A stretch of DNA of 64,000 bases, from positions 598,181,335 to 598,245,334 of the forward strand of contig NC_081415.1 of assembly GCF_030272615.1 (NCBI RefSeq), given 5' to 3'. This DNA comes from Cryptomeria japonica (Eukaryota; Streptophyta; Pinopsida; Cupressales; Cupressaceae). Under the pieces are notes generated by a model. That model saw only the letters and a program-made list of their open reading frames with translations, was not told the origin of the DNA and made no database searches. A program made the position numbers and the translations under genes. This document shows positions 34,925 through 45,835 of this stretch, one piece after another (position 1 is the first letter of the stretch; the number at the start of each line of letters is the position of its first letter).

Positions 34925-36561
34925 CTAGAAGAATTACACTGCCGGCCTTGAAAAACAACACGGGGTAAATTTTTAAGACTGAAATTATTTGTTATATGGG
35001 CAAGGCAGCTTCGTGGAAGGTCACAAAAGTATAGAGAAAAGTCACTGGTTTACTAATTTACAGTGCACTTTGTGAACAATGTGCACTTGGGTATATAAAA
35101 TTTATTATTTGGGTGCTCGATTCAGCTGGAATCACATGTTAAAAATTACCCGCAGATTGGCTGCCGCTCAAGGTTTTAGAGTGTGTGTGCTTTGCTTTTT
35201 AACGACAGGGACAATACATGAATATTCAATCACTTGAAATCGACATTTCCTTAATCATGGAGGACCACAAGATTCCCGTTATTAATGGACAAACTCAACG
35301 GTGGAAATCAGATACCAGTATTTCTGGTCTACATAATTAAACATCTTTTCTACTTTAAAAAGAAAAGTGATGCCCCACTTCTGGCACCACTAAATCATGT
35401 TGTAGATCTATTCAAACTCAGTCTGTCATCATCGGATCCCATCGTATATATATTTAAAAAAAAGTAGCGATTCGATTCTTAGACAAATGGGGTTTGGTTT
35501 CCTGTAGATACTAAATTAAGCTTACTTAAGGTACTTGTGTATGCTTCCCACTAAAATTTAGTGAACTTTTAGAGGAAAATATCACGGGCTTGGCAAGGCA
35601 TGGAGGGACGATTGCAGAAACGACAAGCACATTGTGCTAGTTTAGCTAATGCTTGAACAAAAGCCAAGCACTAAAGGGGACATGCAGCAATATTATATAG
35701 AGTAAATATCTCACTATGATGGCATTCAAACTAGAAAGCAATAGAATAACTTTAGCAGTCTTTTTCCTTTCATCCGTTTAATTGATTGTTTTAGTTGATA
35801 TGTGGGGGTGTAAGGGTGATAGAGTAAGTGGTTATAATTTGTTGTTATTCGTATGCAATTTAGAAATTTGATTTAGTGTATACATGTAGTATGATTGGTA
35901 AAAGATTTTGGGTTTTTTTCATATAGGTCTCGAGATTCGTTCTTGGATTCATCTTTGAGGGTTCGTCTTGTCTCAACTCGCTTCACGAGCTTCTCAAAAT
36001 TTTGACAAAATGATGTAAGAGAAAAGCAAGGACTCGTGGGAATCACCTCAACTCACCCCATTGGCTCCTTAAAACATGGCAAAATGATGTAAGCCCAAGG
36101 TAAGAACTCGTGGGAATTGGGTTGAGACGCAAGGATACCTTGACATAACAAAAAAGAAGTTAGAAGTTTGATTTTAGTATTTAATATTCTTTTATGAAAG
36201 ATTTTAAATATCAAGTTTATATCATTTTTGGAAATTGATTTGGAGAACGAATCTAAATCAATACCACTTCATTTAAGAACCAAAGATGAAAGGATATCTA
36301 TTCTATCAAGATCTGATTTTAATCTCATCTTTTATGATATTAGAGACGTTCTAATGAATCAAACTTGATTCTTAATAAACTTGTCCATAACCACTTAACT
36401 TCACCAACATTAAAAATCCTTTCATATACAACTAACATTTTCATTGTTTGATGCATTAACATTTCAATATACTAAATATTTTATTCTAATTAAAAATCAG
36501 TTTAAATCTATTTTTCCTCAATAAAATCGAGTCGAAATAAACGAGGCCTCAAAAATATAAA

Positions 36562-36640
36562 ATTCGAATCCGTGACGTTTAACTAACACGCGCGAAATTA
36601 TTGTGAATCTAAACCTATTAACTGCGCCTACTTATAAAGG
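36562..36640 (-). repeat. tRNA-derived SINE-like fragment
   Basis: On minus, GGCGCAGTTAATAGG (plus 36614-36628) resembles an A box (RGCNNAGTNGG). About 40 bases further, after GCGCGTGTTAGTTAAACGTC, lies CGGATTCGAAT (plus 36562-36572), a good B box. Spacing and the GCGCGTG..GTTAA core fit a tRNA-like head. No cloverleaf end or complete tRNA is present, so it is a repeat and not a tRNA gene. Confidence 0.45.
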
Positions 36641-36853
36641 TAATTTATACCTTAAGATGAAAAGTATAAATATTTTGTAGGTTGGACAAAACTTTTTCTT
36701 ACCGTCCATAGGCTTTGCGTGCTCTAAGAACTAAAGGCGTCTGACATTCAACTATTTCCTTTTTGAAAAACACACAGATAGAACCTCTTTATAAATGTGC
36801 AGATGAGTTTGCCTTTAACTGTTTATAATAGGATGCTAAATCAGACTTCAAGT

Positions 36854-37330
36854 GGGTAGGGTATCCGTACGAATGATGGTCGCTATCATTTTCACCAACC
36901 AATTATATACTTAATATTCAATTTTAAAATGACCATTTTCACCAACCAATTATATACTTAATATTCAACTTTAAAATTTAATTTTAAAATTGAAGGGAAA
37001 AATAAATATTAAAAAATTTATAAAGATTAGGTTATATGAATTACAATTATTTAAAATTAATACAATTTAAAGTTGATTAGGTTATATGAATTGCAATTGA
37101 TTTTATGAGACCAAAAATTAATAGGATATCTATACAAATGATGTCAATATCATTTTCACCAACCAACCTATTATGTAAATATTCAACTTTAATTTTAAAA
37201 TTAAGGAAAAAATAACTTTATAAAGTTTAGGTTATATGAATTACAATTATTCAAATTAATATGATTTAAGGTTGATTAGGTTATATGAATTACAGTTGAT
37301 TTTAGATTATCCAAATTAATATAATTGAAG
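36854..37330 (+). repeat. Local tandem duplications
   Basis: A unit of about 265 bp starting near 36854 (GGTATCCGTACGAATGATG) recurs in diverged form from about 37119 (GGATATCTATACAAATGATG). Both contain TATCATTTTCACCAACC and GGTTATATGAATTACAATT. Inside the first unit a 46-bp segment is duplicated head to tail (36888 and 36934). Confidence 0.7.
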
Positions 37331-37473
37331 GTTGATTTTCATAATTAGAGATAGATTGAATAATGTGGAATAAAAAATTATAGTATAATATGATACTTAG
37401 TGTAATGTTTGTTTTGAATATCTTGTTTCATTAACCGATCAAAAAAAAAAAAAATCTTGTTTCATTAAATTAT

Positions 37474-37597
37474 TGTTTCTTCTATTGGGCTAAGTAGTTA
37501 GTAATCTCGACTTGGTCATTAGAGTGACGATTGTAATGTTCAAGAGAAAGATAAGAAAACTTCAATTGGAAAGCCACGACCAATTTCCAAGATTAAA
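37474..37597 (-). pseudogene. Degenerate copy of the middle of the DUF4408 gene
   Basis: About 124 bp that align without large gaps to 34593-34716, in the same orientation. Read on minus they encode NLGNWSWLSN, a TGA stop, then a segment like FLIFLLNITIVTL and TKSRLLT, the second hydrophobic segment of the gene. The fragment lacks both ends of the gene and has a stop, so it is a pseudogene piece 2.8 kb upstream of its likely source. Divergence is about 15 percent by eye. Confidence 0.75.
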
Positions 37598-38499
37598 AAT
37601 TATGGTTTGATTTGATAATTAGTCTGTTTTGAATATCTTGTCTCATTAAAATGATAATGTAAAGAGATTAGAAATTTGTATTAGATTATTGATAGGAGAC
37701 TTGTGACAAATGAATCTTGAGTTTTTTTGGATGTTGAGATAAGGTTGCATTTGCAATCTAGTTTTTAGATACTTTTTTGTGGTGTGATTCTATCCATTAC
37801 AAAATATTATCTTTGGTGCTAGTAAAACATGTTAACTATCGTGTGTATTAATCGTTGAGAAATTATAGTGTTAAGAGCACCATTAGAGTCTATCATCTAT
37901 GAAGGGAAGAGCATTCAATGTTCTTGATGAAAATAAGACCCTAGGCTAATTTATTAAAAAAATAAAAAATATTAAAAAAGTTGAAAATGAAAGATGTCGA
38001 CTATTGATTATTATTCCCAATGCAAACTAAGATTGAGTTGTGAATTGAATCTTTGTGATGTGTTCAATTGATATTATGATTACAACAATTTGATTTTCCT
38101 AGTTTGTTGTAGGAGCATTCATGGTGGATAGGAGATTCAAATTTGAAATTAGCATATTCAACCTCAAATTTGGAATATTCCTTTTTGGGTGTGGGAAATC
38201 AGGGTTGTGAGCATTCACAAATTCACTACGAAAAGTAGTTGTTCAAATAGGCACCCAAGAAAGAGTTATTGAGTGGTTTATATTTTTGGGTTCCTATTGA
38301 GTGGAGTTGATGGCATAGTGGACTAATATTATTGGTAAGATTGGAGGTAGAGTTGATTGAGCATCCAAAAGATTTGAAGGCAATTTCTAAGTTAGGGAAA
38401 TTCCTTGATATAACATAACAATATAAAGATGCAAAAACCTAAGTCCATTCAATGTAGACTTGCTAAGGAAAATTAGAAGAGTATCTAAGTGACACTGGT
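37598..38499. other. AT-rich spacer, nothing recognised
   Basis: No ORF with motifs, no repeats with clear ends. The sequence gradually changes into the LTR-like region that follows. Confidence 0.5.
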
Positions 38500-39420
38500 C
38501 AATTTTGATCTCATTCTTTGCATTAAAGCAAAGATAAAGAGATAAGAAGAGAAGAAGGTTTTCAAGAGCTTCTGTGTGGAAACCCTTATGTTTATATTTT
38601 TAGATATTTTTAGTTTGATTGCAAACCTGATGCAGGAGAATCCCTGGTTCTTAGCAATCTTGTATGAACCAAAAACATTTTCTTTTTGTTTGCAGTTTCA
38701 ACTTTTCTTTCTCTGTGCCCTAGTTTTGTCTCACCGGATCTTGTGGAGTTAGATTCTACTTGAAGACTTGATCATCTTTCTTATTTCCATATCGCATCGC
38801 ATTTGGATCATTTTTCGGCAAGATATCGCTATCGGTTTCCTTAATAGTTTCCTGTTACCAGTTGCCTGGACCTATTTTGGTGATCTATCAAAACCCCATC
38901 TGAAGCTTGTGTAGCCTTGGGCGTTGATTCTGATGTTCTTTGGCGTGTGGCCGACCTTTTCCTGCGATCTACATTTCATCCTTTGGATTTTCTAGAGGAA
39001 TCTTTTGGTGGAGGCTAGCCTTGTTTATTTTACACGTTAGGTCTTGTTCTTCGGGTTTTGATCCCTTTTGGGCCTACTGGATCCTTTGGATTGTATATAT
39101 AATTGTACTTGAGCATTAGAATGTAATCAATTGAAGAATCAAGTAGCGAGACCATCCATAGAAGATAGATCTTAATATTCAAGGTCCCGGTTGTGACCTA
39201 TTATGTATGTTCTACCAGTCTTGTGAGATGGTTATGTTGTAACCCGGTTGTTACTAGTTGGTTGTAATCAATTTTCATGAAATAAAATAATCCGTTATGC
39301 ATTGACTCCATCATATCTTTGTGTTTTCATTGTGTTTACTCTTGCTGACCAATCTAGATTGATCTCTTTGAGGTCCCTCCTCACCGATGACTGCTTCAAA
39401 ACCCTAATTTTTTGAAGGAT
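38500..39420 (+). repeat. Probable LTR-like region preceding the unknown ORF remnant
   Basis: Less AT-rich than its surroundings, with a strong TATA-like GTATATATAATTG at about 39096-39108, an AATAAAATAAT stretch near 39281-39291 and transcript-end-like T-rich DNA. It sits directly before the degraded ORF at 39425. Ends are not defined and no second copy is in the window. Confidence 0.35.
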
Positions 39421-39424
39421 AAGC

Positions 39425-39924
39425 ATGGCTATACCTAGGGTAATCAAAATTCTAGAGAAGTCAAGGCCTATATCAAGAAGCATCCTTACAAATCTATTGA
39501 GACTAACAAATACAAAACATTTTCCTATGTTTCCATCATGATACACACTGAAGATGTCTGCATATAAATTCATTCACCTCTGAATTAATACATCATGTGA
39601 AGATGGAAGAGTTTAGGAACAAACAACTTCTTGGTGATAATTTTATGCTTAAACCATACTATACTAGTGTAGAGGCAAATAAATTAGATGTTTGGAAGGG
39701 TTTTTTGGTGTTTTTATGTAGAAGAATGGATCAAAATTATGTTGAACTAGATTCATGAGGAGTTCATTTATCTTGATAATCCCTACAAGATAACAAAAGA
39801 AGCCATAAGAGAAGTGACTAGGTTATGTTCCACCAAAACTGTACTAGTATTAAATTCAGTGAAGAATGATGAGGTCACAAGACTTACCTGAGCTAAGTTT
39901 GATAAGAGAACACTTATAGTGGAT
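39425..39924 (+). pseudogene. Unrecognised retroelement-associated ORF, 5' part
   Basis: From ATG 39425 one can read MAIPRVIKILEKSR, then after breaks LLGDNFMLKPYYTSVEANKL and VWKGFLVFLCRRMDQNYVEL, and in a further frame AIREVTRLCSTKTVLVLNSV, KNDEVTRL, FDKRTLIVDG. Protein-like segments in shifting frames, with stops, show a decayed gene. No known domain was recognised. The reading seems to resume at about 42815 after a composite insertion. It is probably part of a large non-autonomous retroelement. Confidence 0.5.
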
Positions 39925-40379
39925 GGGGTAAAAGTACGGATCTGTGTTGCACTTAGAGCTAATAGGTGTGATCTAGCTAGAAGCATTCCAACCGAACCAA
40001 TGTGGTAGTCATGTGGCGCTGACGCGGCAAAGGGGTTCCAGCCAGAACGACTTTGCTATATAAGCTACGAAAAAGTGTATTCCCATCATTTTGCATTGAC
40101 TGGCTTAGAGTTTAGTAGTTGTGGAGAAGAAGGGGGCAAAGAAGCTTGGCTGAAAACGTTTCCCAAGTAGGTTTTTTTTTTTTCATACAACAACTAGTAT
40201 TAATATATTAATGTTTTAGTTTTTTTCATAATTTTGTATATTTTATTAGCTTTTATTATTTTTTAATGCTTAATAATATATTAATTTTAAATAAATTTAA
40301 AGCCTAATAATATATTAGTTTTAAAAAAATTTAATGGTTAATTATTTATAAATTTTGTACACATATATAGTTAGATGTT

Positions 40380-41215
40380 AAAATGTTATCCTACGACCCC
40401 TTAGCACATACTAGGACCTCTTAAGACACCTAGGGCCCCTTAAGACAATTGTGATCCCTTAAGACAACTAGGACAACTTAGTACATCTTTTGATCTCTTA
40501 AGACACTTATTAGAACATAGTACATCCTAGGACCTTTTAAGACATCATAAAACCCCTTAGTACATCCTAGAAGCTATTAAGACATGAACGACCCTATACG
40601 ACACCATAAGACTTCTTATGACTGTAATGACCCCTTATGACCTCTAATGATCCCTTAAGACCCTTTTGTGACCCCTAATGACCCCTACTGACCCCATAAT
40701 AGGATCATATAGTGTCATAAGGGCTCATATGGTGTCGTAAGGGGTTATATGGGGTCCTAAGGGGCCACACATGTGTTCCCCTTAGGATCCCATATGACCT
40801 CTAATGGCACCATATGGCCCCTTAGGACACCATATGACCCCATATGATCATATAGTGTCCTAAGGAGTCATATGGGGTCCTAAGGGGCCACACATGTGTG
40901 ACCCCTTAGGACCCCATATGACCCCTTTTAACGTCCTAATAGGTACAACATACCCCTTAGGACACCATATGACCCTATAGGATCATATAGTGTCCTATGG
41001 GGTCAAATGTGGTCCTAAGGGGCCACACATGTGTTCTAACGCATGTGTGGCTCCTTAGGACTCCATATGACCCCTAACGACACCATATGACCCCTTAGGA
41101 TACCATATGATCCCATATGATCATATAGTGTCCTAAGGGGTCATATGGGGTCCTAAGGGGCCACACATGTGTTAGAACACATGTGTGACCCCTTAGGACC
41201 CCATATGACCTTGAG
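40380..41215. repeat. Array of short repeats grading into large palindromes, part 1
   Basis: Starts as a degenerate tandem array of a ~20-bp unit like GACCCCTTAAGACACCTAGG (40380-40690) and passes into 120-140 bp units built as inverted repeats. Examples: 40867-40922 has 21-bp perfect arms (GTCATATGGGGTCCTAAGGGG); 41140-41209 has 34-bp arms with one mismatch and a 2-bp centre. CACACATGTG sits at the centres near 40770, 40895, 41030 and 41170. Confidence 0.9.
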
Positions 41216-42240
41216 AAAAAAAACATGGAGCTATGTCACACTTTGGGCCAACTGAGGGTTGTCCGGTCGGACTGAGTTTGGTCGGACTACCCCAGGCCAC
41301 GTGGTGCCATGTGACACCAAAATGTCGTCAGAAGTCCGATCGGACTCCCTTAATTCAAATGCTTCCATTAAAAAAAAATTCATATTATTTTTATTGTTAA
41401 AACTAAGGTTAGTCTGGTCAGGCTGAGTTCGGACGAACTAGCCTATGTGTCATGTGATGTGACACAAAAAAGGTGAATAATTATGTATTTCTGAAACTTT
41501 TCCCTTCTGCTCAATTTTTCTTCAAGTAGAATTTTTTCTTACAGAAATCAAAAAATACCCTTTTGTAGAGCTCAAAGTCACAAATCTAAACATATAATTT
41601 TTAAGTATTTTGATTAATTTTAATATTTTTTATTAATTAAACATTGCGAGTAGCTTTTTAAAGTTTAAAAAGAGGTTGATTAGAAATTAATAAAAAAATA
41701 TTAAATGATATTAGAAAAAAATTTAAAAATATATATTTTTCACTAGATGAGAGAATATTCTCAAAAAAGGGTTTTTTTTTTTGTTAATGATAAATTTAGT
41801 TGTCAAAAGGTGACGCCGAATGAAAACTATCAAATTTAGCTATGTTGGACTTCAAAATATTATAACAAGAGAAATATACATCAATTTATTTTATTTTATT
41901 TTTTTGAACACTGCATATATATGTTCTTTATTTGGAAAAAAATTAGAAAAAATAAAGTCTGTTTTCATTTTTTTTGGTGACGCTGACTAAAACCACTGAT
42001 TTTCAGCATCTTTCAGCAATGAAAAATCTATCTTTGAATTTATAAAAAAAAAAAATCAATTTTTTTTCAAAAAAATTTAAACAATAAAAGACCTAAATTT
42101 ATTTCTACATTTGATCAGTTTACATCATTTCAAAATTCAATTTAGAAATGTCACTTTTATGCAGTCGAAGCTAAACAATTTTAGTTGTGTTGTTTGGTTC
42201 CTTTATAAAAGTGTGACACAGGTTTGTGCTTTTACCCCCC
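41216..42240. mobile_element. Non-repeat insert inside the palindrome array, possibly a small TIR element
   Basis: Interrupts the array between CATATGACC and CCTTTTAAAG, which are joined in other copies of the unit. The left end has CTATGTCACACTTT; the right end carries the inverted counterpart AAAAGTGTGACACAGG, followed by TTTGTGCTTTTACCCC. No protein is encoded. The ends suggest a non-autonomous DNA transposon, but a target duplication is not evident. Confidence 0.35.
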
Positions 42241-42530
42241 TTTTAAAGTCCTAGTAGGTACAACATACCCCCTCGGACACCATATGACCCTATATGATCA
42301 TATAGTGTCCTGAGGGGTCATATGGGGCCCTAAGGGGCCACATGTGTGACCCCTTAGGACCCCATATGACCCCTTTTAAAGTCCTAGTAGGTACAACATA
42401 CCCTCTAGGACACCATATGACCCCATATGATGATATAGTGTCCTAAGGGGCCATATGGGGTCCTAAGGATCCCTTATGACCCCTTATGACCCCTAATGAC
42501 ACCTACTAACCCTATATGATCATGTAGGGT
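42241..42530. repeat. Palindromic repeat array, part 2
   Basis: Same unit as 40690-41215, including a diverged palindrome around 42317-42370 and the shared segment with AGTAGGTACAACATACCC. It was evidently continuous with part 1 before the 41216-42240 insertion. Confidence 0.85.
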
Positions 42531-42539
42531 CATGAAATT

Positions 42540-42775
42540 GTGACCCTTACAATTGTCGACCACATTAGGGTCTTCACGCACCCGATTCGAATCCCTAAGC
42601 CAGATCGAAGACCAGAGACTTGCTCGACACCTGAGAACTGCATCTTGCTTGCCCTCTGCATTGCCTAAACTACATCCCGTCCTGGAAAAAGGGAAGGACA
42701 GTGGTGCGGTGCCCCTGTCCCTTGCCTCATTTTGGGGAAGGACCCTTTTCAATTCTGCTTTTGAGGTTGTGCATT
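42540..42775 (+). repeat. SINE-like unit (tRNA-type promoter boxes)
   Basis: The GC-rich segment begins with GTCGACCACATTAGGGTCTT (A-box-like region) and, about 20 bases later, CCGATTCGAATCCCT (42584-42598), a good B box. The rest is unique. Such a head is typical of plant SINEs; the 3' end is undefined. The overlapping ORFs in both strands have no motifs. Confidence 0.4.
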
Positions 42776-42814
42776 GAGCAGGAAAACTCCCCCAATGTCT
42801 GCCTCTGATATCAC

Positions 42815-44133
42815 TGACCTAGGAGTCAAATATACAACTATGGGAGTTGCATACAAGATTTATTTCACCAATGAGGAAGGTTCTACTTCTGCCACCACAA
42901 TTCATATTAGATATCAAATAGTGAAGAAAGAAAAATACTTCGATCATTGTCAGCTCTTACAACAGAAGTTGATGGATAATTTACAAAAGAAAAAGGAGAC
43001 TAGACACAACTTCTAGTATGGCTTAGTCATTATCATTTTAATATTGTATTTTATAAAGGAATTGCCTAGATTGAAAAATGTGGTCTAGAGAAGGGATATT
43101 CCTATAGCATTTCAGATTAGGGAACATATACATAGATTTTCAAATAGTAAAACTTGTGATGCAACATACTAGGGATTATTTGAAACGTTTCTGAGTGAAT
43201 TGCAATTGAGGTATAGAATAACATATCAAAAGTTGTAGAGAGGTATAAATATGTTCTCAATTTTATCATAGATAAAGACAATTGTTACACAGAGGCAGTT
43301 GAACCTAGGACTACAAGGATACCTAAGTTTCCTTATGAGGTCTCTGGATCTAAATGGATAACATATCTTGACATCTTGGTTAGTAAACCTAAGGATTCCA
43401 ATGCTAAGAGAATTGGTAATATGAAGAGATAACAAATGATTTAACAAAAGGAAGGTAAATGAAAGATTTGAGAAGACAAAGGTAGGGCTAGAGAAGAAGT
43501 TAGGGATACCATCTAAGAGTACCATTGAAACAAAGAAGACTAGGAGGGAAGCACCTGAACATTAGCCTCTACAATTTGAGGCTACCTTCAATGCAATTGT
43601 AGAGCATGGAACACTAAAGGGGACAATATCTAGAACTATTTTAAGATATGTCTCCTATTAATAAAGCTACAATTGAAAAACCTATATAGTGATGCATATG
43701 ATGACTTTTAATGTGGCTCTAACTGATATCATTGATCAATTCCAGCAAGTCTTGTAGATGTACTAGTTGTTGAGAGATAAGAAGAATAACTAAAAGAATC
43801 TAAGATAAGGCAACAAGAATTATACAAATCTAAAGCATCCCTTACTCATTAAGAACGAGATAAACTATCCCAAATGCAAGAACAAGACTTCCAAACAAAA
43901 CAAAGGGTGAATACCATAATGGGGAAGGAGAAAGATGAGATAGAAAAGATGGAGAGATAAACATAAGAGAAGACAACCAAAATTATTGAAGAAATAAAGA
44001 GGGTTGAAGTGGCTTCAAGTGATTATGATTTGGACAATACACTAGATGTGTCTATAGTGGATGCAAAGAAAACGAGGTTAGAGGGTTCAAATGCATACAA
44101 TAATCAAGAACTCAAAAGAAAGCACAAACATAC
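42815..44133 (+). pseudogene. Unrecognised retroelement-associated ORF, 3' part
   Basis: Begins with LGVKYTTMGVAYKIYFTNEE, continues with YFDHCQLLQQKLMDNLQKKK (TAG at 43014), an ILYFIKELPRLKNVV-like hydrophobic segment and IPIAFQIREHIHRFSNS, all in changing frames. The last 400 bp encode charged, coiled-coil-like pieces (TIMGKEKDEIEKMER). It is cut at 44133 by the LTR of element F. No known domain. Probably the same gene as 39425-39924. Confidence 0.45.
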
Positions 44134-45835
44134 TGTAGAAAATAAATCTATCCACTTAATTAAATGAATATTTAGTATTTATTTGATTATTTAACCATTA
44201 ATCAATAATATTTAATTAATTAATCTTAACCCTCTTCTCCTATTAATTAAATAAATTATACAATTTATTTGATTTAATTCACTTAACCAAATACAGACCA
44301 TTAATTAAATAAATAAATTATATTTGTTTAATTAAATCTTTCCTCACATTTAATATTTATTTAAATCCCCCAAAATCCCATCTCTTACATTTAAATAAAT
44401 TAACATTGATTTAAATCACTTTTATCCTCCACCCACTTGCATTTTCCTACAAATGCAAGTTGCACAACTATTTTAAATAAATAAATTATTTATTTAAAAT
44501 CCTAATTATCCTCACCCACTTGAAACCTTTAATGGCTTCCCTTAAAGTCTTCAAACTTAATGACTTCCTTCTAGAGTCTTCTCAAGCCTTTAATGGTTTC
44601 CCTTAAAGTCTTCAAACTCAATGGCTTCCTTCTAGAGTCTTCTTAAACCTTTAAAGGTTCCCTTAAAGTCTTCAAGCATTTAAATGTTTTATCTTCCCTT
44701 TTCTCATGTAAATAAATTAATATTTATTTAAATAAAATCCAAAATTTACTTTCATATTTAAATAAATTAATATTTATTTAAATATCTATCCAAATGCAAA
44801 TTACACCATTTAATTGAAATAAATGATTTTATTTTAATTGAAAATCCCAAAAATTCCTCCCACTTGCATTGTCCTACAAGATTCTTCTAACTCTTCTAAT
44901 TAGCCTAATCCTATCCTAATCATTGTCACATTCCTAAATAAAAGGAAGTCACTTCTCAAAAACCTCCAAAGTCTTCAATAACTATTAAAGGATTTATGTC
45001 TTCAAATGGTTAACCTCTAAAGTCTTCCAAACCATTAAAGGCTCTTACATAACCATTTATGGTTAACTTACATTTTACCTTTGGTTAGAGACTTTCCTCT
45101 AACTTAACCATCCTTTTGACTCATGGGTCTCTTCAAAGCATTTATTTCTTTGACTAAGGTAACCATTTAACCCTTGCACATTCATTTATCCCTTGGATAA
45201 AAGGAATATCCATTAACCTAACCCTAACCCAACCCCCCAGGGTAACCATCATGTCCCCTCAAGCATTTAATGCTCCTTATCTCTCCTCTCAAGCCTCCTC
45301 ATAGTGACACTTATCAAGATGGGATTGGGTTGAAACTCTCACATGGATTGAATATCTTTCAATCCTAACCCTTATTAAGATTGCTCAATCTTAACCCTTC
45401 ATTTCTCCATTTCTTCTATAAATAGAACCCTTATCCTCAAGCAATGGAGGAAGCATTAGAGTATTGTTACTATATTGGTATTAGCATAGAGCTTTTTCAT
45501 AGCATCACTATCTACACTTGCATAGCATTTGTTTATCATATCCAACCATCTTGAATCTCCATATGGCATCCATGGTTAGTGCTAAAAGATGAGAGCTACA
45601 CTCATTTGGGACTTGGAGAGGGGAGAAACAAGGGAGAAGCATCAAAAGGCATCATGGAAGCATATTAGGGAGGCTCTTCTCCTTTCTTTTGTTTTGTTAA
45701 ACTTATTTCATGATTTTTGAAATCTCTTTTGATATGTTTGGAATGGTTTTTAGTTCTTTGTTTTGGTTTTATGGTTGAAACTAACTTATTAACATTGAAC
45801 TTTGTTGTTGCCTTGTCCCCATTTCCATGGCATCA
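44134..45835 (+). repeat. 5' LTR of gypsy F
   Basis: Starts TGTAGAAAATAAATCTATCC and matches 57649-58168 over its first 0.5 kb with few differences. AT-rich, with reiterated TTTAAATAAATTAATATT blocks and a 61-bp minisatellite (44527, 44588, 44649: CTTTAATGG..CCCTTAAAGTCTTCAA). The right end is placed at ...GGCATCA just before TTTGGTGAACCTGACG, uncertain by a few bases because the 3' copy lacks this end. Confidence 0.8.

Larger units (their letters stand above)
34980..37473. other. AT-rich spacer upstream of the host gene
   Basis: No gene recognised. It contains an inverted repeat with AGTGCAC arms at about 35061-35086, a direct repeat of an ACTCGTGGGAAT segment (36027 and 36106 region), the SINE-like fragment at 36562-36640 and the local duplications at 36854-37330. 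The ORF at 35285-35467 has no motif and ends in a Lys run; I do not support it. Confidence 0.55.
39925..42814. mobile_element. Composite insertion splitting the unknown ORF
   Basis: About 2.9 kb of non-coding DNA between two halves of a decayed ORF. It contains TIR-like sequences (39925-39955, about 41213-41243, and inverted at 42208-42239), the palindromic repeat array (40380-41215 and 42241-42530) and a SINE-like unit (42540-42775). Several insertions are probably nested. No transposase was seen and no target duplication was identified. Confidence 0.5.

Noticed and set aside
34863-34961. Extension of the DUF4408 protein by 33 residues upstream
   Set aside because: There is no ATG in the extension (it begins with GTG), and the TATA box lies inside it.
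40380-42530. CRISPR array
   Set aside because: Repeats are contiguous, palindromic and without unique spacers, in plant nuclear DNA.
42474-43016. ORFs around the GC-rich patch before the unknown ORF remnant
   Set aside because: Both strands are open over the SINE-like unit and there is no motif; only the part after about 42815 reads like protein continuing the split ORF.
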